DNA from: Setophaga petechia
Taxonomy: Eukaryota > Chordata > Aves > Passeriformes > Parulidae
NCBI GenBank assembly: GCA_024362935.1
Contig: JANCRA010000009.1
Coordinates: 18,359,572 to 18,423,571 of the forward strand
Direction: 5' to 3'
DNA: 64,000 nucleotides
The position numbers and the translations under genes are program-made. Shown piece after piece: positions 46,201 to 58,090 of this stretch (position 1 is the first letter of the stretch; every line of letters begins with the position of its first letter). The notes under the pieces are model-generated. The model was not told where the DNA came from and searched no databases. It worked only from the letters and a program-made list of their open reading frames with translations.

Positions 46201-47869
46201 AAATTGAGAGATACAATGCAATAAGGATGCATTAGGATAAATTAAGTAAACTATGCCCTTATCCAAAACATGCTACAGGATGAGGACAAGATGAGTAATT
46301 CTCCTTATTATATGTGTAGAACTCTCTAAACTGCATGCAATTTTACAACCCTCTGTTGTGTATTTTAATAATACACTATTTAATGGACTGACAGAGCTTG
46401 CTCACCTCTGGAATTTGTGACACGGGTTGTGATGTGATACATGAACTGTGATTTGAACCCACATGTAGAATTGAAACCAGATTACTTTACAATTTTTAAC
46501 AGGCTGAAATGTGTAATTCCCCAATGTCAACTGAAACAAGTGGTCAATCTTTTGATACAAACCAAAATGAAACAGTGGAGAAAAGTACACTGGAATGGAA
46601 TGAACAGCTAGAGAAGGAGATTTTCAGTGGTAAGTGTGTCCTTATTTCGGTATTGTTTGATAGTATTGTTACCAGAAGTTGCTGTGGTTTGGGAGAATTT
46701 TCTGCAAAAGCACAGCTGTAAAAAGTGGCTCACTTATACCACAGTGGCTACTTTTTCTTGTCTTTGTCTGACAGCAGAATGTCTGCCCCAACACTGATTT
46801 CAGGAGATGTCAGTGATCAATCACTCTAAGAGTGCATTTCATCTCATACTGATACAGTTTAGAAGAATCCCGTGTAACTGTGCACCCTTCTCTCTGCTGT
46901 TTCTGCTGGGAGCCCACACTGCACCCTTTAGCTGCAGACATGATTCCATGAGAATTCTATCAGTTTCCTGCATGAATAATTTGGATCATGATGAATTATT
47001 TGGCCTGGTTTTATAAACTGTAAAGCCACAAACCACAGATTCAAGAGGCATTATGGCATTCAGTTATTTTTCTGGGAGCCTTTTTATACCCCCAGTGAAG
47101 AGTTGCAGGTTCTTTTTCAGCTTGGCTCATGTCCTCCCAATGGAAGACTCAGAAACAACTCATCTTTTTTTCTTGTTCTAAGCTGGATTTCTCAGGAATC
47201 TTCTATTTTGTGTGCTGAAGTGAAACTTAGGAAAAATGGAGAATTTTAGTACCTTTGGATCACATTTTATTCCAACTATACATATTTATCAGTGCTTTCT
47301 TAATGCTTTTGTAGTGTTAGCACAGGTCTGTAGTGACTGATCACTCAGTCTTATGTATTTAAGTGGATTAGGAAATTCTGTAACAAAACAATCATATCCA
47401 CTGTATGTTATGTGTAATATTTTGAAAATAGCAGAATACAATTAGCAAAGGAATAATTGCTTTTGACAATAACATTAGTTTTAATACATTGCTGTCAGTC
47501 TTCTGACTGAGTATCTTGGCTAATTGAGCTACATAGTGTTTAATTCCATTTCATGAGGTTGCCTATATATGTTTATATAAATACATATTTGTTGCTAGAT
47601 TGAATCACAACTTCCTGACTATTTAATAACCCTTTCTTATCCAGAAAATGCCATTTTCAGTGCTCATACAATTCAGAAGAGAACTTATTTTATTAATTAA
47701 ATAAACAGTGGACATGCCAGACTCCTGAATGTGCTTGTTTGATGGTTTGCAGGATTCTGTTTTCTTACAGTTATGTCATAACTATGCTTTGTAAACACAC
47801 AGAAAGGTCCGTGTTTGCTTAGTGAATTCTTGTTAGGGATTTTTTTGCTTACAGACTATATTTGGAAGG

Positions 47870-47917
<48 letters not shown>

Positions 47918-50900
47918 TACAGTGAGTGAGAACTCAGACTTCAAATTGTTTTGTTCTTCTTTTAAATAGCATAAAGACTAGCATTTACATAAAGAACAGT
48001 CATGGAGGAGAACATTTTTTTTCTTGTAGTCATAATGGGTGACTGCTGAAAAGTCGTCTGGAGGAAGAATGGAAGAATGTGTGGTTTGGGAAGGGTTTTG
48101 AATGCTGAGAAGCTGACTCCTTTTAAAGCCAGTTCTGATTATTAATGTAGTACGTGAAACTTTTTACATAAGCAGTCAGAAGATTATTAAAGAAAACAAA
48201 ACCAAGTATCTTTTTATTTTTTTTTTTTTCCCCTGTGCAGTTCTAAGTGATCTGGATGACCAACTGGCCCAGGAACAAGCCCAAGACCCTTTGGACAGGA
48301 TCATTTCTACAAGCAGTGCATCCAATGTCCAAAGTAGTAGCGCATTCCCTACTTCAAAGAGGCAGACTGTTAGCAGGGGGCAACAGAGAAATGACTGGAG
48401 TGACACGCCTAGCACATTTTTCCCAGATGGAATGAGAACACTAAGGGCCAAAGATGAACACAAGATTTTCATCAGACCAAGGAAGTTACAGAGTGCCTAT
48501 ATAAACTGGCACCAAACAGCCTTTCAAGAGGATTGCGGTTATGGTGATGCAGTGGATGGGAATCCCCGTCTGCACCGCAGGAGGCTGTCCGCGGTGTCCT
48601 TCGGGCGGTCTTCGGAGGGGAGCTTATATCCCCCTTCCATAACACACAACAGCGGATTTAGGCACAAGGCTTGTATGAACAGGGATACAGCTGGCAGAAG
48701 TTACTCTGTGTGTTCCCTTCGGAGATGCCCATCATCAGTATCTTCTGATCAGCTCTCAGCATCTAGTTTGCAGCATCCATTGGCAAGGGAGAGCAAGAAT
48801 GGTTTTGTACCAAGGTTTGGTCGACAAAACCCAAAGAGAATTCCTCTGTCTTCCATTGTATGGAACAACACACCAGACTCTTCAGAACAAGCTCCAGAAA
48901 CAATGTTTAGAACTCAATCACTGATGGAATTTCATGCTACAGACCATGGTAGATATCCCAGCTCCTTACAAGAAACTAAGAAATACCCAAGTTACCACTC
49001 AAAACACCACTACAGAAGATCTATTTCAAGCAGTAATTGCTTTAGCAGAGTTAGTTGCCCTGACAAAGCTACTTCTCCATTGCCCTTTGATAACTGGGAA
49101 AACTATCCTGTATACAAATCAGAAAACAATCTCTCTAGATCCTTCTATAGAGACACCTCTTCTCATGGGAAGCTGTATGCAAACCAAAAAAATTCTTATG
49201 GAAGAAAAGACAGCTATCCTTCTTGGGCTGATATTCCTCAGTGTTACAGCGATGATGTATTTATTTCCCCTGATGCCAGCTTTGAAGCATTTATGGCTAA
49301 TTTAAATGACCAGCAGTGGGCACATAAAAAGAATGCCAAGTTTGGTTCACAGCGCCTGCAGAATGATTTTTACGTGTACTCTCCAGAAAATACAAGTATC
49401 AAAAGGATGATGAGAAGTGCAGACAGAAATTTTTCAGAATTCACTGAGGGCTGTCAGCCTTGGCTAAGTTGTACCTCTTCTGCTTCTTCATCTGGTATCA
49501 GAACTGATGAGTCAGTCTCTCCCAATTCAAAGAACCAACCAGAACCTACAAGACTGAACAGGCATTCAGTTGTTGTTACCCAAAGGAGTACAAAGGCAGA
49601 CTTTACACACCTGGAAAAGGCTGAAGGTGTGAAACAGGCAGATGAAGACACGCTGTTACCGTCAGTTCCTCAACAAGCAGATACAAGCTACATCAACGCA
49701 CGTTTTGCCCCTAACAGCCCTGCTTCTGCCATGTGGCAAAGAGATGTATCTCTCTATAGCACAATGACATCAAAGAGACAAGCCCAAGCCACTGCCAGAG
49801 GAGAAACTGCAAAAATTTATTCATCAAATGATGATAGAAGAAATGTAGAAATGAAGGAAAATGACTGCCCACCCAATAGTGAGTTCAGTCAGCCTCCCTG
49901 TATTTTGCCAGCTGATGGGGGCAGGAAGGAACCTTTTCTTCCACGTCAGAAAGAATGGGAACATAACCTGCATTATGCAGCAGAAAGAGAGAGCAGCAAA
50001 CAGGATAGTTGGAGTGCAGAAGCCCTTAACAAAGCTACTCCAAAGAGACACTCCTCATTACTGAATGTTACCTCTGCTCTATCCACTGAAAAACTAGCAA
50101 ACTGTCAAGGCATGTTGTCCTGTCCTCCTGAGCTCTCATCTAGTTTCTCACAAAACTCTCCACAAGCACTTTCTCATAAAGACAATGCTAAATGCTTGGG
50201 AACACTAACTAGCTCTTTGGTAAATAGCACTGTTACTGAATCTCAAGCAGAAGTGGGGACAACAGCTGAAGTGAGTAGGACAAGTGTTAGCAAAGAGATT
50301 TCACAGAAAACACTGCAAAATGCAAGCACTTTAGTTACTAAGGACTATAATGGACAATTCACTACTAGTTCCCCACGAAATGGAAATTCTGGAAATATTT
50401 ATATGAGTGGCTTTGATGGAGAACCCAATACCTCTGAAAATAGTTTAAGTTATTTTTGCCTTGAAAAAGGAACTGAAAAAATGAGGAGTACTTCACCTTG
50501 TATCAGAAGGTTTCACAAACAAGACAGCTCGCCAAGACATAGCAGTAGCTGTAGCATTACTGGCTCCCCTGGCAGAAACAGCTCCAAATCTTCTGACCCC
50601 CTTGTTATTTATTACACTTTGCCTAGAAAATCAGCTAGCATTGCTGGTAGTATTATGTCAGAGACACCCATCTCTTTACCTAGAGAAAGCAGAGCAACAT
50701 ATGATTGTTTAAGGTCTGAAACTCTGCATAGAGCTGACGCCTGTTATTCTAATCAAAGAGATGTGTCTTGTTTAGATCCAAAATGTTCCTTTCTAACATC
50801 AGCATCATTAAATGCTGCCACAACTAAAAAAGATTACCACAGTCCTTTAACCAAAAATAGTAATGATTCAGTAAGTAGCAGTACATCAGTTGATCTGACA

Positions 50901-53540
50901 GACAGATGTAAACATCTAAGTAGAAGAGAATCCTCTGTGTTTTCAGATTATAAGGAAGGGGGAAATTTTTTGCAGAAATATAAAACCACAAGCACATTTA
51001 CAGTTTGTGTTGATGAAGATCATGTCAAGTATCATGAACTGGTTTCAATTTATTACACACTACCACGGAGGCATTCAAAAACATTCTGTAGCCTCTTTAG
51101 AGATAATTCGGACGATGCAGATTTACCTTGTCCCAAAGAAACTGCTCAGTCACCAAGAATACAAAACAAGAAAAATGAAGGTCATGTGAGTTTAGCAAAT
51201 GTTTTTTTCCCTACTACTTCAGAAAAAGAGGTGCCTTCATATTCTTCCGACCAAGTATCTTCAGTTCTGGTCACACCTCAGAATTTAAGAACTGCTGTTG
51301 ATAGTGAAGAAGAGAATTCTCATTTATCCCCTAGCTCTGAGAAGTCAGTGAGTGTGGTACCTAACAAGAAAGATAATTCAGCATGTCTTCCATTAGCAGA
51401 AAATGTACTTTCTGATGTGGTGACAAAAGAAAATTCTTTTGGTGGCCCACAATCCACTGCAATAGTGACTAAGTCAGGTAAGGCCATTTCTGATGCTTCA
51501 AGCAGCCAAAAGGCAGAAATACATGTAAAAGAAAAGAAGGAAATTTTACAAAGAGCCACACCACTAATGTCCACTTTATCAACCCCTCCTAAGCCAGCGA
51601 GACATTTAGAGAAGCCTTTATATTCTAATTCAACAAATAAAAATATTGTACAGAAGGGAAGCTCTGAAACTTGTTCACAGCCCCCAAAAATGAACAAGAA
51701 AAATCTGAACAGTTTATTCATCCGCTCCAGGGAGAAGAGTTCCCTTGGAAGGAGTGGTAACACAGAGCATGCTGATGTGCCACTTACTCCTGTGGAAGGT
51801 ATGTACAGGGATAGTGCCCAAGTTAAACAGAGAGTAGATGTCCTACACCGAACCACCCCTCTGTGTAATAATAAATTTAGTGGACTGCAATTAAGGGCTG
51901 AAAGTTCAAGAAAAAAAGAGAATGGTTCAAACTTTTGTAGCAAAGTGCTTCCAGAGTCTCCAAGAAAAGCATCTGAGGTAAGCACAGCTTCCAGTGCTGA
52001 TCGATTTCTTCAGCTAGACAAAGTGGCTAGCACAGATGAAGTAAAGAATTCAAAAATTAAAAAAGAGCAAAACTCACAGGGTTCTCATATGGGTAAAGTT
52101 TACAGTGGTTTTCAGGAATCAGAGAGGCATATTGAGTGCAACCTGAACATTAAAGATAAAGTCCCCAGGGTTACACAAAATCAGAACATATCACAGAGTG
52201 CAGAAGAGAACAAGCTTCTCTCTGACTGCACAAGAGACAAAGTCAAAGATATAGAGAAAAGGAAAAACAGACCTTCAATTAAAAATAAATTAGCAGCTGT
52301 TTACAAAACAAGTCGTAAATTTTCAAGTAAAAATCTACCCCCCAAACCACACATAAGTAACATTTTTTCACAGAATGATGGAAGTGCTACTTTAGAGGTC
52401 AACATGTCCCTTGACTCATTGATTTCAATGGATTCCCACCAGCCATTCCTGGAGTTGGACAATGAAAATCAGAATCACAGTCTGAACTCTGACAAGAATA
52501 CTCCAAGACCAAGAACAGCTGATAATAAGAAGACTGAAAATCAGAATGATCCCTCTTTGCTTGTTAACAGCAAAAGGAGGCCATTTACAAGTTCATATAC
52601 CCAGAAGGAAGCCATCAGTCCTCAAAAAACTGCAGTGAAAGTGGAAAATAGGCCAGGACTCACAACCATATTTCCAGATAAATCAATAACCAGAAGAAAT
52701 AAGAATTCCCAAGTGCTTGATCTCAGGTTAGAAAGCAAAAGCCAGCCCATCTCTCCCAGTGCTACTACCTCATACCCACTGGACGAAGGGAAAGGAAGAG
52801 CTAGCAGTCATATCTGTGCTCCTCCCTTGCCACTTTTAACAGACAAAAACTCCAATACCTATGTGAATAGCTGCTTGCAGGCAGACACATGTCCAGAGCT
52901 AAACCTGACTTCCCAGACAGTGCTTGGTCAGCATCAAAATACCTCTCAGCCTGCTGGCTTAGAAAACGCTAACCTCAATAGCTATCAGTTGTGCAAGAGC
53001 CGTGCAAAAAGTCAGCGTGAGCGTCACCTCTCCGAGGGCATTTGTGCTCGAGATTCCCTTGAGATCTGTGCCTCAGGAAGCAATATTCTACCCAAAGATG
53101 GCATACATGGCAAGAGATTTAAATCTTACTCAGAGCTGTTGTCTTGTGATGAGAATGAAAACTGGGCGTCAGACGATGAGAAATGTTACGGCACCAGAAA
53201 TTTAATGTATCCGTCTGTGGAATTTGGTATATTTGGCAAAGAGCAACAACTGGCTTTCCTGGAAAATATCAAGAGGTCACTCACAGAAGGGCGATTATGG
53301 AGACCATGTCTTCTGAATAACCCTGGTGCTTTCAGAGATACAGAGAGCTCTTCTATAAACAGGGCTGAGCTTCTGAGCTCAAGTTCTGCTGGGAGCAAAA
53401 TGTCATCAGCTGCCTCATCCCCCCGAGAGCTGACTGATACCTACGGGGAAGACCCAGCTGCTTACTCAGAGTCAGACAGTGATACCACCACTGATGATGA
53501 ATATTACCTAGATGAGATAGATAAAGAATCAGAGCTATGA
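18576..53540 (+). CDS. EXPH5: EXPH5, exophilin-5 (Slac2-b), whole coding span in seven exons
   Basis: Exophilin-5 is a Rab27 effector that acts in vesicle and exosome trafficking; loss in humans causes skin fragility. Coding exons are 18576-18694, 35861-36018, 40013-40084, 40187-40331, 44902-44950, 46503-46629 and 48241-53540. All introns are GT-AG, phases join without a break, and the sum is 5970 bases, that is 1989 codons plus stop. Residues 1 to about 95 form the SLP homology domain without zinc finger, with the conserved LQGVTGEWFEEI segment. The long Ser-rich middle is disordered-looking and contains two YYTLPR motifs (about residues 1012 and 1160). The C-terminus keeps FGIFGKEQQLAFLENIKRSL and the acidic end TTTDDEYYLDEIDKESEL. 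Identification rests on recognised similarity to mammalian EXPH5 and on the downstream neighbour POGLUT3. Confidence 0.96.
25459..25496. repeat. short tandem repeat in GC-rich block
   Basis: Two adjacent copies of a roughly 18-base unit containing GGCAGGCCAGGGGTGAG lie inside a locally GC-rich stretch (about 25160-25720) of intron 1. No function can be assigned. Confidence 0.45.
30400..30730. repeat. possible old LTR-derived segment
   Basis: A locally GC-richer stretch. On the minus strand it has an AATAAAG signal (plus-strand CTTTATT near 30646) followed by text reminiscent of a retroviral R-U5 region. No terminal TG...CA pair or duplication could be fixed, so this is only a suggestion. Confidence 0.25.
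31556..32195. mobile_element. solo LTR, 640 bp
   Basis: Starts TGTCCTAGTTTGGG and ends GCCCCAGGACA, so the ends are imperfect inverted repeats (TGTCCT...AGGACA). The 5-bp flanks are GCATT (31551-31555) and GCGTT (32196-32200), a target duplication with one difference. No internal retroviral genes adjoin, which fits loss by LTR-LTR recombination. The family name and orientation are not certain to me. Confidence 0.75.
33985..34250. promoter_or_regulatory. second CpG island, inside EXPH5 intron 1
   Basis: About 260 bases with dense CpG and several CCGCC/GGCGG motifs sit alone in AT-rich intron sequence, 1.6 kb upstream of exon 2. A TTTTATAT element lies just before it (about 33978). This looks like an alternative promoter or enhancer. 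The open frames crossing it show no recognised domain. Confidence 0.55.
35861..36018 (+). CDS. EXPH5: EXPH5 exon 2 (SHD2)
   Basis: Acceptor TTTTTAG|C and donor CACCA|GTGAGT. It completes the split Ser codon of exon 1 and encodes the second part of the SLP homology domain, with LQGVTGEWFEEIKRRK, the most conserved block of the N-terminus. Length is 158 bases. Confidence 0.95.
36251..36450 (-). repeat. CR1 LINE fragment
   Basis: Begins with TAGAATCATAGTATGGCCCA, the reverse-complement CR1 tail followed by the AGGTTGGAAGGACAT block. It continues through CTCTAGTGATGGGGACTCTA and CTGTTCCAGTGATTAATTG. Diverged, about 200 bases, in intron 2. Confidence 0.8.
36539..37074. mobile_element. degenerate LTR, left copy of a pair
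   Basis: Opens TGTGGTTTAACCCCAGCTGG and closes CAGCCAAACCCAGCACA. It is the same family and the same orientation as 37731-38306 and related to 2302-2812. It contains the TTTTATATGCTGAATATGATG TATA-like block. The two copies differ at many sites, so the insertion is old. Confidence 0.7.
37075..37730. repeat. 656-bp core between the paired LTRs, imperfectly repetitive
   Basis: No gag, pol or env similarity is visible. The text repeats a loose module of the type GGTGTACCTGCTCCAnnATGG followed by TCTCCAnnGG (around 37209, 37251, 37299, 37350 and 37517). This is the kind of non-coding repeat tract found inside or beside some avian LTRs. Confidence 0.45.
37731..38306. mobile_element. degenerate LTR, right copy of a pair
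   Basis: Opens TGTGGTTTAACCCCAACC and closes CCAGCCAAAACCAGCACA, in the same orientation as the copy 1.2 kb to the left. It keeps GTTGAGATAAAGACAGTTTC and CAGCTGTGTCCCCTCCCAGC. It may be the other end of the same remnant element or a second solo LTR. Confidence 0.7.
40013..40084 (+). CDS. EXPH5: EXPH5 exon 3
   Basis: A 72-base exon between TCTTCTAG and AAAG|GTAAGC. It joins in phase 1 on both sides. It codes for a variable linker after the Rab27-binding domain and is the least conserved of the exons; support comes mainly from phase and splice signals. Confidence 0.8.
40187..40331 (+). CDS. EXPH5: EXPH5 exon 4
   Basis: A 145-base exon between ATTTTTAG and CACG|GTGAGC. It encodes a basic, Ser-rich stretch with FRSPFAWLSSFRRSRK, which corresponds to a short conserved block of mammalian exophilin-5. 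Confidence 0.9.
44902..44950 (+). CDS. EXPH5: EXPH5 exon 5
   Basis: A 49-base exon between CTGCCTACAG and CAACG|GTAAGT. It restores phase 0. It codes for a short linker (YDSSSSPPSKVEEMAT). Confidence 0.88.
45448..45486. repeat. (ATGG)n-like microsatellite
   Basis: Imperfect ATGG/GATGG repeats follow a T run (about 45433-45447) in intron 5. Confidence 0.8.
46503..46629 (+). CDS. EXPH5: EXPH5 exon 6
   Basis: A 127-base exon between TTTTAACAG and TCAGTG|GTAAGT. It enters in phase 0 and leaves in phase 1. It codes for an acidic, Ser/Thr-rich segment leading into the VLSDLDDQLAQEQ motif that opens the last exon. Confidence 0.9.
47873..47915. repeat. (AC)n microsatellite
   Basis: Twenty-one uninterrupted AC dinucleotides in intron 6, about 325 bases before the acceptor of the last EXPH5 exon. 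Likely polymorphic. Confidence 0.97.
48241..53540 (+). CDS. EXPH5: EXPH5 exon 7, large last coding exon
   Basis: A single exon with 5300 coding bases after CCCCTGTGCAG, ending in TGA. Such a giant terminal exon is typical of EXPH5. It opens with VLSDLDDQLAQEQ. It is rich in Ser, Thr, Asn and Lys and predicted to be disordered, and carries two YYTLPR motifs. The end is the well conserved FGKEQQLAFLENIKRSL block and the acidic tail ESDSDTTTDDEYYLDE. There is no frameshift or internal stop. Short open frames in other registers inside this exon are shadows. Confidence 0.97.
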
Positions 53541-55620
53541 AGGGACTGTGGTACTAAGAGGGCACAATAGCGTGGTAGTTTCTGGGCTGGCAAAAACATG
53601 TCAAATACACAGAGCCCATTCTTGTGCTGCTATAAATTGGTACAGCTTCCTTAGTTTCAAGGGAGTTAGTATGGTATATTAGCTGAGCATTTGACTTTTG
53701 TATTAAATGTATGGATTCACCTTTCCTGTCTCCCTTAACAGGGAAAAACAATGTTAAAAAATCCCTTCCCCAAATAATAGAAGGTACACAGCTGTGGAGC
53801 TTTGGGCAGTGTGAGTCCGGGGATGGCTTTCCTCTGAGTCAGCAAGCTGTAGTTAGATTCCTGCCAGCTACACAGTGCTGGAATGGATAAATTCTAGCTT
53901 GAGCTGCTTTTTCTTACAGAACTTAACAGAAAACCAAGAAGTTATTTTGCTGATGATTTGTTGTTTCTCCAATCTTCCTCATTATCAAGCATGATAAGAT
54001 TAATCCTTCCCACTGAACCAATATCCTCACAAAATGAAACCTCTTAAATCTTTACAGCATATTCTGAATGAATGTTCTTTTTCTGCATTCCTGGGAAGCA
54101 TAGCAACAATGTCCCTGGTGGCATTTGTTCTGCTATGCTGTCGAGGCAGATTCCACACCAGGACTTTTCAGCATTGCAAGAGCAGTGAGCAACGTGAGTT
54201 GCAGAAATACTTCCAGTGTAGGAGAAAAAGCTCAACACAGGGCACAGCACTGAGAAACTGACCAAAAGAAAGAAAGCTGAGCATGGAAATCTGCTTTCCT
54301 GACATGGAAGATTAATAACCAGCACAGCTTTGGTTACAGTTGACATGACTGGCCAGATTTATGGTCTTAGAAACAGGTTAATTTGGATTAAAAGACATAC
54401 ACTTTTAACAATTCAAAATATAACAAGATTTAGCTTGTTGGTTTCCTGTATTAACCTCATAGGTTGAATCTTTAGTTGTCCTATCAGTGAGAAAATAACC
54501 AAAACAGTTTGTGAGGTCCTAGAGTTCTGTAACTGCCTCTGCTTGGCTGGTCTCAGGATGAGGCACCTGCAGCCACTGGGCTCCTTCAGGGCAGCAGCAC
54601 CTGGGGCGGCCTGGGAGGGCACTCGGCTGGGGCACCACTGCACTGTACAGACTGGTGGCTTTTTACAGGCAAAGTAAATAAAACCAGTCAGAAAGGCTCT
54701 TTGCCCTTTGTCAAACTACCATCCCCTTTTGGTATTTTTCAGCTGTTTCTGCTATGACCACAGTACTCTTTATCCCCTAAAGTGAATGGGTGTAAACATG
54801 TTCCATTGGCCCTTCTTCAGCCGCAACAACAGTGTAGTATTATTACTCAGTAGCCAAAACTTGTCCCTGGCCATAAAATTTCTAATTAAACTTTGTTCTC
54901 TTTTTATGAAAAATCAGAAGTGGCTCACTGAGCCAGAAGATATATTGTAAAATAATTATACATTTTCTTCTACTTTATTTCTAATTTCATATATGGTCTG
55001 AAATTATGGTCCATATTTTTATATGCTTTTTAATCAAATAAAATTTCTGTAGAACATAATTATATTTTTCTAACTTGAAGGACAGTATACTGGTATTTTA
55101 AAATAATATATTTTACACAAAACAAGCAATGCTTGTATCACTGACTACTCCACAAGAAACTAAAAGATGAAAATATTACAGTAGGTAAGAGGTATCCTTA
55201 TTTTTTCATACTGTAAGCTTCGTTAAAGAAGTGGGTCTGTAGTTCAAATCTGTACTGATATAAATATCATTACTTTTTGCTGGGGTAATTTGTCTTTTGT
55301 TGTACATAGAAGGACTAACACAAACTGTATATTTATAGACAGAACTGATCTCTACCACATGCCTGTTTCACAAGGATAAAAGAATATGCTGACATAGGCA
55401 ATGCTGGAAGGAGATGACTACTGTATAATTGCAGTCTTGTAAAAAGTGATATTCTAAGGAGAGATTATGTTTTCCTGTAAATGTCTCTATTCTCTGTGTG
55501 TACAGGATTCTGTAGAGTATGACAATATAACCAGCTGAGTATCTGTGTGGAATTTCTGTTGTTGTACATTTCTGCAAAATAAATTAATCCAAAAATTTGG
55601 GACACTAGCCTACATAATGT
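53541..55620 (+). other. EXPH5 3' untranslated region (end uncertain)
   Basis: AT-rich sequence after the stop codon without open frames. AATAAA signals occur at 54677-54682, 55037-55042 and 55578-55583, with another at 56099-56104. I cannot tell which is used, so the right boundary is a guess at the third. Confidence 0.55.
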
Positions 55621-56814
55621 AAAGAATAATAAAAAGAAATGTGTACAAAGTAAATGGTCATACAGTTTTTCTTGACTAGATGTGGATGGTTTAGAACATT
55701 TTTATTTGTAAATATTTTCTAACCATTCAACAGTAGTTGGATTAAGTGCTCACCTTGCAGACATAATTTGTTTTCATTTCCTATGCTGTGTATGACAGGA
55801 AATCAGGTGGCTTGATTTAATGTAAGTAAGTAAAAACTGCTTTTGATTGTAAATTAGTTGTGGAAGACTGCAGCCTGTTGAGGATCTGTAAACTAAAATT
55901 TACACTGAACAACAGTATTCTAACAGTCAACTGCATGAAAACATGGGGAGAAATACCTTTTGAATAGCAATCAGCTCCATTCAGTTTAGCAGAGCCAAAT
56001 TTTGACACTTCCACTCTTCCAAGATTTTCTTTGGCAAAAATATATTCTATAAATATTGATAATTTACAGGATTTTCACATTTAAAACTATTTGTTTGAAA
56101 TAAATTCTTCATTTACATGAAAAAAAATGTATTGGTACTGTATTTCTTTTTCATATGCTGTAAATGCAGTAGACTATTAAAAAAAATCCAGCATCTTAAT
56201 ATGGTTGCCAACATCATCAGGGTGCTGATGGCCAACAAAGCCATGGATTGAGCAGGGCAGCAGCCTTGGTCCATCTTGCAGCTGTAGCCAGCAGTCACAT
56301 CAGCTGCTGGGCTCAGGCAGGATGTGCTGCCTTCTCTTGTCCTGCCAGCTGACAAGTCTCCAGCACACAAAATAGTTTTCCATCCATGGTAGAACCTTTA
56401 CTGTAGGTATATTAAACCCTTAGAGAGCCATATGCCTGTAACTTGCCTTGAGGTGCCTATACTCCACATAGGGGCCAAGGGTAGTGTTTGATGAGCAGTT
56501 TTACAAGGTGATGAGCTCCACGTGAAGATCCCTTCAGCTGCAATTAGGCCTGAGTGAAACCTGGCTGCCATGTGCAGTGTAAATGTGTGAGACTAATCAC
56601 AGTCTTTCAGCCTTAATTACTACAGCCAGTACCTGTGGTACCTGAGCAGTCCTTCAGCCTGGCTTCAGAAGGAAACACAGTTTATGAACTAAGGTGGTTT
56701 TTCTGTCTAGACCTCTGTCTACCCAGTAGGTGATGTATGTACCTAGATGATCTTTGAGCATTCTACCATCTTGATGACATTTGAAAGAAGGGACATATTG
56801 GAATTAGATCCCAA
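55621..56814. other. intergenic DNA between EXPH5 and POGLUT3
   Basis: AT-rich in the first half. No gene, RNA or clear repeat was recognised. A small GC-richer open frame on the minus strand (56113-56370) has no recognised domain. Confidence 0.5.
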
Positions 56815-57420
56815 TATTGCCGGATGCGACGTGCCTGGGCTCGTCTGACCCTTGCTGCTTGACCAAGGGTGGCAGCTGTGGTGGTTTCACCTCAGAGACA
56901 CCTTTGGCTGGCTGGATGCTGCAGCTGGGCGCTTGGGACAAGTCCAGGGAAGCAGGAACTCAGGTTTACCTCTGGCGGAAAGGCTTTAGGCGAGGCAAAG
57001 GAAAAGAGTCGGGTTCTGCTGGAGTGTTTCGATCCAGAGCTTTATTCCTGGCACACAGGCCTCTGAATGCAGCAACAGCTCCAAGAGAACCCAAAACCAT
57101 GTTGTTGCTGGGTCTTTTAACCCCGGGGAGAGGGGGAGGGAAGGGGTAGGGGTCCCACCAACCAGGTAAGGGCGGAGAAGTCTCAAGGGACAAATGACCT
57201 GAATAGCCCAATGTCCCCAGGGCTGAGAGGCATCTTTTGAACTCTGCCAATCAGACCATGCCCTTACTCGAATGTTAGGATTGATGGACAGCACTTAGCA
57301 GGGGCAAGGGAGGGGAAGGGAGGGGTTATTGGTACACGTGGGTAAAGAACCGGGATACTGAGAAAAGGTAATATATCACACTGCAACAGGGACAGAAATG
57401 TCATGGCTTCATCAAAGGGT
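56815..57420 (-). mobile_element. probable LTR fragment or solo LTR
   Basis: On the minus strand the stretch has a TATA-like GGGTTAAAAGACCC (about 57111-57124) followed by AATAAAGC (about 57040-57047), the spacing expected of a retroviral promoter and poly(A) signal. G-rich and C-rich blocks flank them. The exact ends and a target duplication were not found. The call is inferred from this layout and general resemblance to avian LTRs. Confidence 0.5.
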
Positions 57421-57439
57421 ATGTCAGGGTGGGTGTGAC

Positions 57440-58090
57440 CTGAGAAGGTCTACGGTTCAATCTCCTGCTCACAGCAGATTGGCTTCGAGGTCAGGGGTGG
57501 CTTTTTAAGGCTTCATCCATTTGAGGCTTGAAAATCTCTGAAAATGGAGACTGGACAGTTTCTCTGGGCAACCTGTGCCTCAGCCTATAACATGGAGATG
57601 TTACAGGGTGACCATCACTTATTTCAACTCATGCCAGTTGTCTTTCATCCTTCTGCCCTGCACCATATCATGATCTTCCTGGGGGCTCCTGTGAGGTCCA
57701 ACCCCTCATCAAAGGTATCTCTTAACAGGCTTAACAAGTCCAGCTGCCCCAGTTTCTCCTCACAGGGCTGGTGCTCCAGCTCTGCCATCTCAGTGGCTTC
57801 CCCTGGATTTGATCCAGTTTATTGATATCTTGTACTAGGGAGCGCAAGGCTGGATGCAGGATCTAGATGTGGTCTAACAAGTACTGAGTGGAGGTGGATA
57901 ATGACTCCCCTCTACCTCTGGCTCTGCCCTTGTTCCTTCAGCCCAGGCTGCTGTTGGCCACTGTTACTGGCATTGATGGCCCGTGTCCCTCCATGCCCAC
58001 CAGGATCCCCAGGGCCATTCCCTCAGAGCTGCTCCCAGCAGCTGGTCCCAGCCCATACCAGAACAGGACTGGCTCCTTCCCAGGCTCAGG
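57440..58090 (-). repeat. degenerate CR1 LINE fragment
   Basis: Reverse-complement CR1 text: TTCAATCTCCTGCTCACAGC near 57459, TTTGAGGCTTGAAAATCTCT near 57520, TTTCTCTGGGCAACCTGTGC near 57558. Later come blocks near 57775-57830 and CAGAGCTGCTCCCAGCAGCT near 58024. Longer than the copy at 17.2 kb but more diverged. Confidence 0.75.
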
